DNA of 64,000 nucleotides from Perkinsus olseni (GCA_013115135.1 JABANP010000247.1:1-64000); one strand, 5' to 3'. Shown: positions 52,474 to 63,440, numbered from the stretch's first letter. Notes: generated by a model from the letters alone, not told the origin. A program made the numbers and translations.

Positions 52474-52567
52474 GTTTGTCACGTCTAACTTAGACGTGAT
52501 AAACCTCCCATTGCCTATGCTTAGACCGTCTAAGGGCAGGCGAGCATAAGCGACGCTTATTAAGCGT
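52474..52567. repeat. Cluster of odd palindromes
   Basis: 31 nt at 52474–52504 (one G·T mismatch), 15 nt at 52520–52534, and two overlapping 15-nt palindromes at 52546–52560 and 52553–52567. All have a single central base. Confidence 0.8.
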
Positions 52568-53055
52568 GTGTGACGGCGATCGATCGTAGCGTTCAGGATC
52601 CTTGTCTACCTCAATTGAAGTGTAAAACAGGTACTAAAAATACATCACGTAATGGTTGTTGCAGATTTGAAAGAACGAACGGGTATTGACGCTAACAGAG
52701 TGTAGCCAGCGACGATGCCTAGTTCGCCACGCTCATCGACATGCCTAATGAGCACCGTTGGCCAACAGCGGTACGCGGGATACCGGAATGTCGACAAACG
52801 GCGCGAATGAGGGGTGAGTGCATCTTCTAACGAAGAATTCTAAGAAAAAGCATCTTTCGATACCTGCGGCCGTTGAGGAAACTCAAGTTGAGCAAGATCT
52901 CAAGTGCGAGCCTTCATGACGATGACGACGCAGGATACCTTAAGCTGGTCTATCGGTACTTGAGCGCTTCTCTTCTCAGTTGTTGTCGTTTCGTTTTTGT
53001 GATTATCATCCGGTACCGCTGCATACGGACCGTATAAGTGTTAACACTACCAAGA
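52568..53055. other. No confident gene
   Basis: Nothing recognised; probably the upstream region of the exon at 53063. Confidence 0.3.
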
Positions 53056-53062
53056 ACGATAA

Positions 53063-53272
53063 ATGGGCTGTGCTTCCTCTAAGGAGTGGGCAGACAGCAG
53101 CGCCATGATGCCTGCCCTCAGTCACCAACTACAACAACGGGACAACAAAATTCGGCGGCCCTCTGATGCAGGGAGACTGGCAACGCCAGCTTCGACCAGG
53201 GATGCTCGGTCGCCCGATAATGGAGCTCACCAGCCTCGTGGACGAACAGAAGGCCAGGACGCAAGGAGAGGG
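53063..53272 (+). CDS. Putative N-myristoylated protein, first exon
   Basis: ATG opens MGCASSK, a textbook dual acylation start (myristoyl Gly2, palmitoyl Cys3), used by membrane-attached kinases, G-protein subunits and calcium sensors. The exon appears to end at GTAGTATCC near 53273. Downstream exons are not established, so the protein class is unknown. Confidence 0.5.
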
Positions 53273-53497
53273 TAGTATCCGGGTTGTTGCATGATCTGCG
53301 TTGATTCGGGATTAACAAGATCTTAGAGCGGTCGTTCTATGTGTGTGTGAATTAATAGTCCAACGGGTACGGTTCCGGCTTAGACTCGAAGCCGATGTGC
53401 TCAGTTGAGGACTTTCTGTAGCGTAGGCATGCGGTGCAATCAGACAGATTGTCGAGAAGCTCTCCTAAGGGGTCGTTCTATGACCCACTTGTGAAAC

Positions 53498-53610
53498 TCA
53501 CCAGATTCGATTCTGGAACCGCATCGTAAATTTACGCGTCAAAATCAATTTGGGCATCGATTCTGAGGTTCAGAATTACAGAATGCAGAATTTATTATAT
53601 CCTGTTCAAG
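53498..53610 (-). mobile_element. MITE-family relative (degenerate)
   Basis: The minus strand shows GATGCGGTTCCAGAATCGA and CTCAGAATCGATG in the same order as the element at 23786–23994. Confidence 0.4.
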
Positions 53611-54063
53611 CTGAATCTGATGCAATCGTCGTCGTTGCACCAGACTCGGTCCCTACATCGGTGGACTTCCTCTCACGGTGGAATATGGTCGCCACGGAGC
53701 AATTATGGCAATTACTCTCGTGTCGAAGTCCAATCGCAGTAGGAGTGAATTTGCATGGTCATCGTGGGGTGCCCTGTAGTTATGGGGTAATGGTGGCAAC
53801 TGTAGCATCTTGGACCATACCGAAGAGCTACCGTACTGTTCTTGTGTGAAACTGTGAAACCATTGTGTGTGTTCGACTTGGTTGCCGAATGACGCGATTT
53901 CCGTTCCTTCTCCTGGAAGGCCTATCGTCGCACTGGCGTCTCTGTTCACAAGATCGTTACAGTTACAGTAGTTACTCACTCAACTGGACAATCTGTGTAC
54001 GCTGTCAAGAGCGAGAACAGCATCTCGTAACTCTTTAATGTCTTTCCCATCGCAATTCACGAT

Positions 54064-54453
54064 TTGTTAAGTCGATTTCGGCGTTTGGGAAAAACTCCTG
54101 AGACGTTCGTACAGCGCCGTTGCCATCATCGGGAACTGCACTCTCTCATCAGGAGCAGATCTCCCCCTGCTTTCGAGTCCATGACTGAAGATGAGCTCAT
54201 TCACAAAGGGATTGCCTGTGTAGGGACCTGGTCATCGGTAATGTGCGGTACAGTGGTGTACCAGGTGCAAGAAGCATCTGTTACTAAGGAGAAGTTCCGA
54301 CGGGAGAGGCAGTTAAAGAAGGCTAAAGCGATGTTAATGGAAGCTTTACAACGTCAACGGCAACGAATGGTAGTACTGGTGGTGATAGCAGCAGGGGCTC
54401 CCGTGAAAATCGCAATGATGATTCACCACGACGTCGATGAGCATGTAACTTGA
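54064..54453 (+). CDS. Probable exons, unidentified
   Basis: An open segment including MTEDELIHKGIACVGTW, followed by a GTAATG donor-like site near 54239 and a Lys/Arg/Glu/Gln-rich stretch. Possibly upstream exons of the gene that continues at 54622. Confidence 0.3.
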   Translation: MLSRFRRLGKTPETFVQRRCHHRELHSLIRSRSPPAFESMTEDELIHKGIACVGTWSSVMCGTVVYQVQEASVTKEKFRRERQLKKAKAMLMEALQRQRQRMVVLVVIAAGAPVKIAMMIHHDVDEHVT

Positions 54454-54642
54454 ATGATATGTCTTGGCTCCGATTTCATTCTCTATCAGAAATTAGAAAA
54501 GAAAAAATTACAGAACTGTCAATTACGAAAAGTTAAATTGGAAATTATTTTCCATTTTTCAATGGGAGAATTCTCTAGGTAAGGCGAGGCGGCCTGGTCG
54601 CCCCGTCCAATTTTCCATACTATGATGTCTTCGTCCGAAGAC

Positions 54643-54931
54643 GACCGCAACACCCTGGTCTTCTTCCTTCGGGGTCATAGTAGTCTGGAGTTCTCGATTG
54701 TTGGTTCTCAGGCTACCGACAATGGTGATCATGTCGCGACACCTCGGGAGGGCGATGCAGTTACTGTCCACTTGGCTGCAGTATTACTGTCATTGGGAGA
54801 AGATCCTGATGATGTAATCTTGCTTCGCTCCGCTGTCTTGAGTACAATCTTTTCAGGTGAGGAAAATGCTGGGGATGAGTACTCCCAGGAAGGGGACTGC
54901 TGCGAATGCCCTCCAAACGATGAGTACGGTT
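54643..54931 (+). CDS. Probable two-exon segment, unidentified
   Basis: MSSSEDDRNTLVFFLRG… runs to GEDPDD. It then splices over a 43-nt intron (GTAATC…TTTTCAG, 54815–54857) to an acidic segment (EENAGDEYSQEGD). The intron contains GCTTCGCTCCGC (54822–54833), sense orientation. Confidence 0.4.
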
Positions 54932-55537
54932 GACAGCTCTACGGGCACCATTCTACCGGTAAGCAACAACAACTCAGCCGAACGCCTCGCCGTGACTGTT
55001 CCTTTTGAATCACAAAATTCGTTTTTTCGGCGCGCGCTTATCAGTCCGGAGGGGCTGAACTCACATGATGAGGCGAATTGAAAGTGAACTGCGAGGCCTT
55101 GGCGCTGCTCAGCTCAGTACCATGGCGACAGAACTGAGCCGGGTTAGTTCACCGCCCTTCTCGTAAAAGTAAAATGCTGAGTAGCGACTGTAGATATACC
55201 CTGGTCATCTTTTAGTCTTGCATCATACACGTGTATAAACTTAGATTGAGAAGAAATGTAGTTTCGAGGCTTTGGAATCTGCTGCCAAAATCTGCCTTTC
55301 AGAGTCCCGAGTGTTGTTGCCCTACCCCGGCCACAACAGCGACAGCATCTCCCAATGGAGGGAAGAGAGATGAGCATTCAAGACGAGTGGTGAGTCGCCG
55401 TCCTTGCCGATGCTGTTACTCAGGCCACTGTGTAGGTGTCAGTGAAGTTACTCGAGGATGAGGAGCAGCTGGAATCGGAAAAGCGGGACATCCTGCATAC
55501 TCAGAGTGTAGTACTCCTCGGTGTGAATGATGGTTGG

Positions 55538-55792
55538 CTATTGCTTGAACAATTTCGTGGCGCGCGAAATTTCCATTATAGCGACCTTCTTTTTCAAGCA
55601 TTCGGTACAGAACCCGACACCAGAGGAGTTGAAGTGTACAGCGGGATGGTTAGTAGGAGTGTAGAACATCGACGGTTTGGGGATCTTCAACTCCTCCACC
55701 AACTGGTTGAGGGCGTTCATGACACTCTCTTCGTTAACTGTCTTCATCATATCAATCGTACGGGACGTGTCATCGCCAAGTAGATTGTCCAT
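55538..55792 (-). pseudogene. Zinc-ribbon-like gene fragment, 3'-truncated
   Basis: An open frame beginning MDNLLGDDTS and running to GFCTECLKKKVAIME, after which it departs from its duplicate at 58032–58324 at the 17-mer caatttcgtggcgcgcg. The missing end holds the second Cys pair. It lies antisense between exons of the plus-strand gene. Confidence 0.45.
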
Positions 55793-55820
55793 TGTAACCA
55801 CACCAAAGTTCTTCTCGCAG

Positions 55821-57357
55821 GTTGGACCCCCTCCTGCTGCTGGTGCCCCTATTCGGGCGGTCGGGAGCGAGGTGTCGTACGAACCACAGGAGTCGCCGCC
55901 AACCTCCCCACCTTTGCCGAACTGCGCTCCTGATGTGCTATTGAAGTATCATACGTTGATGCAGGTATTTCACGGATGCGTAAGATTCTTTCGAGATTTT
56001 TTTCTCAGTCGTGCCCATCACCGGCTGCATTTTCCCCTGTCCCTTCGCGACCGGGCAGCGAGAGCGATTCTTTGCAAATTTGGGTGAGAGCGGGGATCGA
56101 ACCTGTGCGGGGGAAGAGCATGTGGGTCTTCAGGTTGATCAACGACGAGGCTCCCATAGGAGCGAGAGTATCGATGAGACGCCGTGTGGTTGGTACGGCG
56201 AGGATGATGATTCCGGAATAGACCAGGACGACTCCGCCTCTGCGATCGAGTTCGATCCGGATAATGACGAGCCTCTCTCGGACGAGGTATCTGAGGGAGG
56301 CTGATGACGGTTTGTCATTTTTTCATCAGAAATGCGACGAGTTATTATCCGAGATCGTTAGTCAAGCAGGGAGCTCTATAGGCTACTCTCCGGCCTCATC
56401 CGTGGGTAAGAATGATTATTCCCATTTCCTCGTACCACTCCATCACCAACTCTCAGGCTCGGATTGGCAGAGTGCCGACTTCGACCCCTTACTGCTGGAC
56501 AACAGCGATAAGTCTCTCTCAGTCTTCCTTCACAGCGGTATCACCGGCGAGCTGATGTCAAAGTAAAAGGCCCTTCGCCTCATCACTCAGGGAGACCCTA
56601 CTGGCTCAGGTTCGACATTCCCTTGAGAAGTGAGAGTTCGATCGATCAACTTTACGATGACTTGGAAGACGCCCTGCAGCAAAACTGCGGCCTCGGACTC
56701 TCAGAGACGCATTGGGTCAGGGACAACCAGAAGATCCGATGCGATAAGAGAATGCTAGTGTCCGCTCTGTCACCGGTGAGTTGGGCAAGGTGTGGTATGA
56801 GCCTTTTCACATGCATTTTCTCAGACGGGTCAGTGCCAGTTGCGGATGTGTACGGTGCCTAAGACGCCGCCTGCCGAGATGGACGTCTACACGGGAGGCT
56901 CTCAGGGCGCTGGTATTCGGCTGAAGTCGCTGGCCCCTCACAGCGTGTCCCCCGGAAGACTCGCCACGCTGGTCTCAACGTAGGGCGTCAAGTTTCGAGC
57001 GCCTTGCTATTTCCATCGCTTCAGGCCACTACGACGGAGCCTCGACTATGCAGTGGTGTTGGTATCCCAGATGGACTCTGGGAATTCCTGCTGGCTGTCG
57101 GGGAAGGCGCTGTTCATTGATCATAAAGAAGGCGTCATTCAGTTCACTCTCACTGAGGCGCAAGTCAAGAGCTTGCTTCGACGGACACAGGACGGGTAAG
57201 GAAGATCTTGCGACTAGCATTTCCTCAACGCTCTCGCCCCAGGTTACCTCGACGCGTCTATCTGGTTGTTGATGGGTCACCTGCGCGCGAGAATCGCCGC
57301 ACGGCTTGTGGTGGATCGAGAACTCAGGTGTCGTCCCGCATAGCTCGGAGCCGGTGA
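55821..57357 (+). CDS. Nine-exon gene, unidentified product
   Basis: Exons 55821–55964, 56009–56083, 56134–56286, 56330–56405, 56457–56562, 56610–56775, 56825–56979, 57025–57195 and 57243–57357 join with consistent phase. All eight introns are 43–51 nt GT–AG. The protein starts with a Pro/Ser-rich region, has an acidic stretch (EDDDSGIDQDDS), then more ordered sequence (DYAVVLVSQMDS, ALFIDHKEGVIQFTLTEAQV). No domain recognised. Further 5' exons probably exist (for example around 55440–55550). The 50-nt intron 56084–56133 carries an antisense tRNA T arm (GGGGATCGAACC). Confidence 0.65.
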
Positions 57358-57453
57358 TGATGGCGTGACACTGGATAGCGGCTCGCGGTGACTCCTCCTG
57401 ATGTTGCCTCCTGGAGCAGAGTTCTGACCTCGATACCGTGAGACGAAGCTCTC

Positions 57454-57705
57454 TTATTTTTTCATAACGACTCGATCGGTCGTCACCCATTGACCGTCCT
57501 CGTGGCTTTGGAGACCGCGAGCTGGAGTCGGAGCAGCCGCGCCACGATCTTGTTTTTGCATATTGATGGCGTTGTTGCTATCGCCGTTATTGCGTCTAGT
57601 AACGATGGTGTCCCTCGGTACGTCCAGACGGCGGCCGTACATCTGTCGAGTAACTGTCATGCGTTGTAAACATTCCCTCGGTCGGATGGGGTCTCTTTCG
57701 TCCAA
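57454..57705 (-). CDS. Open segment, uncertain
   Basis: A minus-strand open stretch (MTVTRQMYGRRLDVPRDT… to a stop near 57460). It could be a terminal exon of another gene. No family recognised. Confidence 0.2.
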   Translation of the reverse strand: MDERDPIRPRECLQRMTVTRQMYGRRLDVPRDTIVTRRNNGDSNNAINMQKQDRGAAAPTPARGLQSHEDGQWVTTDRVVMKK

Positions 57706-58031
57706 CTGACTTAGTCGGTGCTGGATCTGCTGAGTTCCTGTTGAACCATTCGGAACATCATTCGTAATACCAACTAGTCACTCGTCGGAGCGTCTGTTGT
57801 TAGCAAATCTCCATCGAGTTAGTATTCTTATCGTTTCGAAAGACCCCCGTCGTTGTTGTGTTTGCGATAGTCCCGAACGGCTATACAGGGAACTAGTAAC
57901 AACGCAAAGCTCACAGTTACGCAGATTTATCGTTACAGGAAAATGAATGAAAAAGCATACCTACTATTGGGACAATCGACGGAGAAATAGATAATGATTA
58001 GTATTCAGTTTTTGAAAGGGGCCCGGTGTCA

Positions 58032-58324
58032 TCACGTTTTGCTGTAGCACTCTTCACACAAGTAAGCTTTGTCACCGTACTCGCTTGCCGCAGGAATCTC
58101 CATTATAGCGACCTTCTTTTTCAAGCATTCGGTACAGAACCCGACACCAGAGGAGTTGAAGTGTACAGCAGGATGGTTGGTAGAGGATCTATAGAACATC
58201 GACGGTTTTGGGGATCTTCAACTCCTCCACCAGCTGGTTGGGGGCGTTCACTGACACTCTCCTCGTTAACTGTCTTCATCATATCAATCGTACAGGACGT
58301 GTCATCACCAAGTAGGTTATCCAT
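58032..58324 (-). pseudogene. Zinc-ribbon-like gene copy, frameshifted
   Basis: Homologous to 55538–55792. At least three single-base indels in the middle break the frame, but the 3' end is intact and encodes FCTECLKKKVAIME…YLCEECYSKT before TGA, i.e. two CX2C pairs as in a zinc ribbon. Confidence 0.55.
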
Positions 58325-58389
58325 TGTAACCACACCAAAGTTCTTTTTGGTAGCAGCGAGATCGAGTAGAGGCAGAACGCGACAGTAGA

Positions 58390-59215
58390 TCTGCTGCGAC
58401 TATGAGATCAGCATGGGTACCGCCAACACTGTGAGTGCCACCTCGCGTAACTCTGGCGAGAACTCGGCAACCTCCTGGGTATTAGGAGGATCCATTTTGT
58501 CGTAGTGAACACCCTCGTAAGCGTGGTGGCCCACCGAAATACTCGCATTCGGTTGGGTGAGTTTCGATAGACGCCTGATTGAACTTGCAGGCGAGAGATG
58601 ATCAGCAGGACGTTTATTATTGAAATGCTAGCTTTAAAGGCCGGCTGGCTCTAGCGTAAACACAAAGCGCTAGCCTGTGCTCCATGATGTCTCGTCTGAA
58701 TCTTAGCCTCGAGGATGTACGACCTTTGAATCTGTCTACGGATTGGGACGGCGGTAGGTGTGATGGACAATACTTAGATTAGTAGTAGTCACTGGATTGG
58801 AAACCATGCGATGATTTCGTCCTACTATTTCTACTCTGTGAGATGATCAGAGAAATCGACGATTGATTTCGATCGAATGCTGCCGAGACCACTGCGAGGG
58901 AGCTAGTATGTGCGAGTGTCATAATTCAGCTGTAATTTCCAGCGTCTATTTAGAGTCAAAGTGAAGCAGTGACATACACGGAGGTTTTGTCACTAACGAT
59001 ATCAACTACGAAGTAACACTTCATGGAATGAAAAATTATCGATCGCACTCGGTTGAGACACTCGAGCTTCGAACCACTTCCATCGAGGTAGCGGCCAATG
59101 TCAAGGCCCTCCGAGCGTAGTATTCACGACGTTGAAAGAGGCGGTCAGTTGCTCGTAGTGTCGTTTCAGATCCTGAAAGCGAAAGTTCTAATGTGCTGCC
59201 AGAAAACACTTTCTC
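58390..59215. other. No confident gene
   Basis: Nothing recognised on either strand. Confidence 0.3.
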
Positions 59216-59221
59216 TCACAC

Positions 59222-60035
59222 TCAGCACTTCTTCTGGTAGGGGCCAAACTTTTTCCTTGTGACGGAATGTTCTGGCCCATCATCGAGATGGAACTCAACT
59301 TCAACCCATTTCCCCTCGAGTCGCTTTGCCGTTCGCGACAAAGGTAGGGGCATGTACATCGCAGAGATGAGCTTCAGAATCGGGGACACGATGATGATGA
59401 CGAATTTGTTGGGTGGAGCGGCAATGTACTGCACGGGGCAAAATCCAGCATTCTTCCGCGATACAAGAAAACATTATTTGTGGCGTTTTCTGCAGCGAAG
59501 GCGAGACCAAAGTGGCAGAGGCAGGGTTCCTCGCGGAGCGGTAGAAAAGGCTTCTTCAGTCTCACCTTCTTCACTGCGGGTGTATCCTATGGAGAGATTT
59601 CCAGTCAACATCGTCTCGAGGCCGCTCAAATCGTCATAGCAGAACCCAGCCGTATGCTATCAAGTGATGATTCAATCCAGTCTTGGTACGGTTCGGGAGA
59701 GGGCCCAACTCACCGGCATCGAAGTGATCCTGGATGAAGCGTCCAGCGGTGTGATCGAGCGACAATTGCGCAGGGGACGCCGAAAGAGCGCGAAAATCAG
59801 CACGTCGGGTGCGGCCAAAGGAGAAACGACACGCGTCACCTGGGCAAAAGTGTGGAGCGCTGCACTGGATAGTATGGCTACACGTTATCAGCCTCGGTAG
59901 CTCAGTCGGTAGAGGCGCGTGCCTTTTAAGCCCGTGGTCGTGGGTTCCGAGCTCGCCGAGGTGCTGTGAGAAGACCGCAGTTGTCAAACGCAAACAAATC
60001 TCCACAGTAAGCGATCGATTACTGAGTCCGAGCAA
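59222..60035 (-). CDS. Exons of an unidentified gene
   Basis: Minus-strand open segments include a hydrophobic stretch (FVIIIVSPILKLISAMY) with a C-terminal basic tail ending QKKC, and an exon ending at a GTGAGTTGG donor near 59720. Exon linkage is not established; probably a membrane protein. Confidence 0.3.
59891..59964 (+). pseudogene. tRNA-Lys (TTT)-like sequence
   Basis: GCCTCGG acceptor, a GCTCAGTCGGTAGAG D arm, a CTTTTAA anticodon loop and CCGAGGT at the 3' side. One extra base in the D region and one in the T loop (GGTTCCGAG) disturb the fold, so it is likely a decayed tRNA-Lys. Confidence 0.5.
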
Positions 60036-60354
60036 GCTGACTCACCGCTCCTGGCGCTTCATGTCAAAGAGCTCCAACGACCTCGCATGCATCACGTGCT
60101 GCCACAGCTTGGACCAGCCCTCCAGCACGTGCAAGCCCAGAGGTCGAGAGTCAACCTCATGCGTGCCTAGTGGGAACGACGAGCTGGTCGGGCTCGTAAT
60201 CCTGAAGGCTCCCATGTCCTCAACCGCGAGACCAAGCTTCTCGATAGCTCGGAACGATCATAGGTGATCAGCGCGAATCAGAAACCGTTGATGAACATCA
60301 GAATAGAATTTTCGCGGGCAACGAGCATACTGGTATAGACAACCGAATGAAATT

Positions 60355-60560
60355 TAATAACTGAGAGCCTCTCTAATGTCCTCGAAACACAACATGAATG
60401 GGTCGGGGAGAGTGTAAGAGTGTCGAATGAAAAACTGGAAGAGCTGTCGATGGAAGATGAGCTGTGGAAGACAGGGAGTTTCCTTGGACACTCGGGAGCC
60501 TGTCAGGCTCAGCCTGATTGCCGCCCACCAGTCGCGTTCTCGAAAGTAGGAGAATTGCAC
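60355..60560 (-). CDS. Terminal exon of an unidentified gene
   Basis: An open minus-strand segment (RDWWAAIRLSL…FFIRHSYTLPDPFMLCFEDIREALSY) ending at TAA. Composition looks coding. No domain recognised. Confidence 0.35.
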
Positions 60561-61814
60561 GAGATGAATCACATTCGGCCATCGTAGAATCATCTACTCA
60601 AACTCGGCTACTCTCTCTTATTCGACCCACAAGACGGTATCTTGATCTAGCTATGTGATCCGACTTGCTATACCGAGTTCATACCATTCCGGAAAGTACT
60701 AACATCTGATACCAGGTTAACTGATATCAGATAACAGTTTCTTCTATATCTACTTGCCGCATACTGGGCAGTAGTACAATTTGTTCCTCCATGTGATGAT
60801 CTTCGAGACTGCGGCTGGGGCGCTCTCCAAGTTCTACCCGTACAAAGCTAAGAAGCTCGCGATCCTTCCTTGGTAATAACATGGCGCTTGGCACGTGATA
60901 TTCCTCAGTCGAGCGTACATGAGCACCGAGCTCGGAGCACGGTGCCAAAATGGCATTCTCATGCAAGCTGTATGATCGTGATCATAGATCAACGGGCGCG
61001 TCGCCCGCCAGCATAACATCCTCAAGATAGCATCGTGACTGCCGCTCCTACAGCGTAGCCTCCCTCGGCAAACTTGATTCGAGTTCGCTCGGCGATCCCC
61101 GTTTCTGAGTCACTCGAAAGCAGGTACCGTCGACGGCGTCGAGCGTATCACTTTCTCCCGTCAGACTATTGAGCTGAGCCCACGCATTCGACAAACACGT
61201 GACATCTAACTGCATATGTTCAAAGTGCCATACATCGTGCGCGGTCCTCCGGGACAGTCCCTAGCCATCGGGTTGCCGCAATCCACGGCAACGTGACCTC
61301 GCACCACGTGGAGAAGCGTGACCACGTCATCACGTCGTATGCATGTTCGGCGAGTATAAGCTTGACCCAGTCAAGACAGCAACGTCCTTTCAGCATCCTC
61401 AAGCAAAGATATCTGCGGGCTTGAACCTTCTGCATGCCAGCCTTGCTAGCTGGGTAGAGGCTGTACGAGCTCTCAGGCTGCAGATACTGTATAGCAAAAT
61501 GGAAAAGAAGTGACCGGAGTTGATCGTAAATGGCAGCGCACGCAGATGTTGAGCTGCAAAGGCGGTAGGCTATCGAACTCAATGGAGTTTAGTTTCTTCG
61601 ACCGAGATTATTCTGGACCTTCTTACCTGCACGACCGCCTCTTCAGGGTAAAGGTGGTAGTTGTCTCTCAGACTAGCCCGTAGCGCAGTCCTCATTTCGC
61701 GCTGAGTAAGCAAGTCACCCGGCATAACCTGAGGGGAAATTCACAAACGCTATCATTGACCTACCGATACAGTTTAAATTAGACCCCACTCGAATAGAGT
61801 CATCCACGACTCGC

Positions 61815-62869
61815 TCACCAAGAGCATAGGTAATGTAAATTTTTCAAGTGGTCACAATTTTCAAAGTCCCCCGCATTTGTCGATAGAATTCTCATTTTCA
61901 CAGCCTCCCAACCTCCTCGGCCCACCTCTTTCAGAGTTCGGATCATCCTTGCGTAGGCCTGCTGGACACGCGGTGAGAAGAGCATTCGACCAACGGCCAT
62001 CACGATTGCCAAAACAATCCTTGAACATTCGCCAGCTGTCCATGCAACAAGAATGTGACGTAAAAACTCGACAAAACATAAATTATGCAGAAACGTTAAG
62101 TGAGTATTAAAGGAGACAACCAATTCAACCACTCATCAAGAAGAGTGGTGTCCTTCCGAGAGGCGCTACAGGACGGAGTCGTCAGCATCGTGGCCAGCTC
62201 AGGGTCGTAGGAATGGGCCAAACGGTCCAGCACACGGTGCCTGACACGATGAGAAACTGCAGTCCACGAGGACGGCTGGTTACTAGGTATAATAGACACC
62301 GCATACACGGGAACCAAGCCGAGCGGAGACGATTGAGTTACTCAATTGACTACTCAATTTGAGTAGTCAAGAGACACGTCTTATCTATTCAAATAGATAC
62401 AGTCAAATCTACGAGGCTTTTACAGTTAGAGCGGACTCAGCTCTTCACAGGTGAAAGTTACTCATAACCCATCGTACAGTCGGCAGAGGCGACCATTCAT
62501 GTTTTAGACAGGGGCAAAGACATTTACTCGGGCCTACTTCATCTCAGCTGCGGCCAGCTCTTCCAACGGCGACATCGGCTCTTCTATCAGCTTATGCAAA
62601 GGCTCGAGAGATATCGTCAACTGGATTGACTTTGGAAGGTGCACGAGATGGATCTGATATCATGGAGAGTTGGCAAACGGACGGGACAACAATGACGGTT
62701 CATCCCGCCAAGCCTTACGGCCGGTTTCAAAATTTTCAAATTGCATAACTTGCATAACTGAACTAAATAAAAATATCCTAGAAAGACCCGACAGGCCGCA
62801 GAACACGGCCGAGATCGCGACCAAGAACGCGCAGATACAAAGCGCCTTTCTTGCGAGAGTAGTAACCAT
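61815..62869 (-). CDS. Exons of a signal-anchored protein, unidentified
   Basis: First exon from ATG 62869: MVTTLARKALCICAFLVAISA, a signal anchor. A probable second exon about 62660–62532 encodes LHKLIEEPMSPLEELAAAEM before a GTAGGCC donor. Further open segments at 62317–62110 (LDRLAHSYDPEL) and 62050–61830 (VAWTAGECSRIVLA, AYARMIRTLKEVG) look like later exons. Not all junctions could be fixed; possibly a secretory-pathway enzyme, but no motif identifies it. Confidence 0.35.
62333..62370. repeat. Two abutting odd palindromes (13 and 25 nt)
   Basis: TTGAGT-t-ACTCAA at 62333–62345 directly followed by TTGACTACTCAA-t-TTGAGTAGTCAA at 62346–62370. Confidence 0.85.
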
Positions 62870-62871
62870 TC

Positions 62872-63440
62872 ATTGGATATAATAATACCCCACGGAACGC
62901 GCCTTGAACGTGTCGTTTTCGACAATTCCGCGCCATCGCGCGAGCCCTAGCCCTAGTGCGGCGAGGATGTCCGTATCACCCACCTGAGGTGTGGTCGAGC
63001 CACTAATATCAGGCTTGGAGTAGTGCGGTCGACTCTCATGCTGTCCCGAGCCCCATGCCCAGCCACTTGCTTGCACTGCCCGGTCGTTCATCATCCCCTC
63101 GAACGACACCCTAAAAACAGATAAAACGTGAATCTCACGCTATGAGAGACCGTTCCAGAGAATTGCAGTCGAACGTTCTCCTCCCTAGAAACGTGATCAC
63201 AGCCATTCCCATGCCCTTAGACATCACGCCAGCAATCATACCATACAGATTCCGTCGGCCGTTGAAACCCCACCCTACTGCGCTACATGGATATTATGGT
63301 TTTTTGTGCTTCCCTAAGGCACTCGTCAATCGCTGCTGCTCGCTCGGCACTCGACGGAACAACGGGAGGGACTTCCGCCTTCGGACGAGTCTGATCCACT
63401 GGCGCACCTGATAACATGAAACTCAGCATGACCATGACAC
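62872..63440 (-). CDS. Small predicted protein, unidentified
   Basis: A candidate first exon near 63440 (MVMLSFMLSGAPVDQ) is followed by GRRNLYGMIAGVMSKGMGM and, after a possible 28-nt intron (GTGAGATTC…TTTTTAG, near 63107–63134), VSFEGMMNDRAVQASGWAWG, running to a stop near 62872. The Gly/Met-rich segment could be a membrane helix. Junctions are tentative. Confidence 0.35.
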
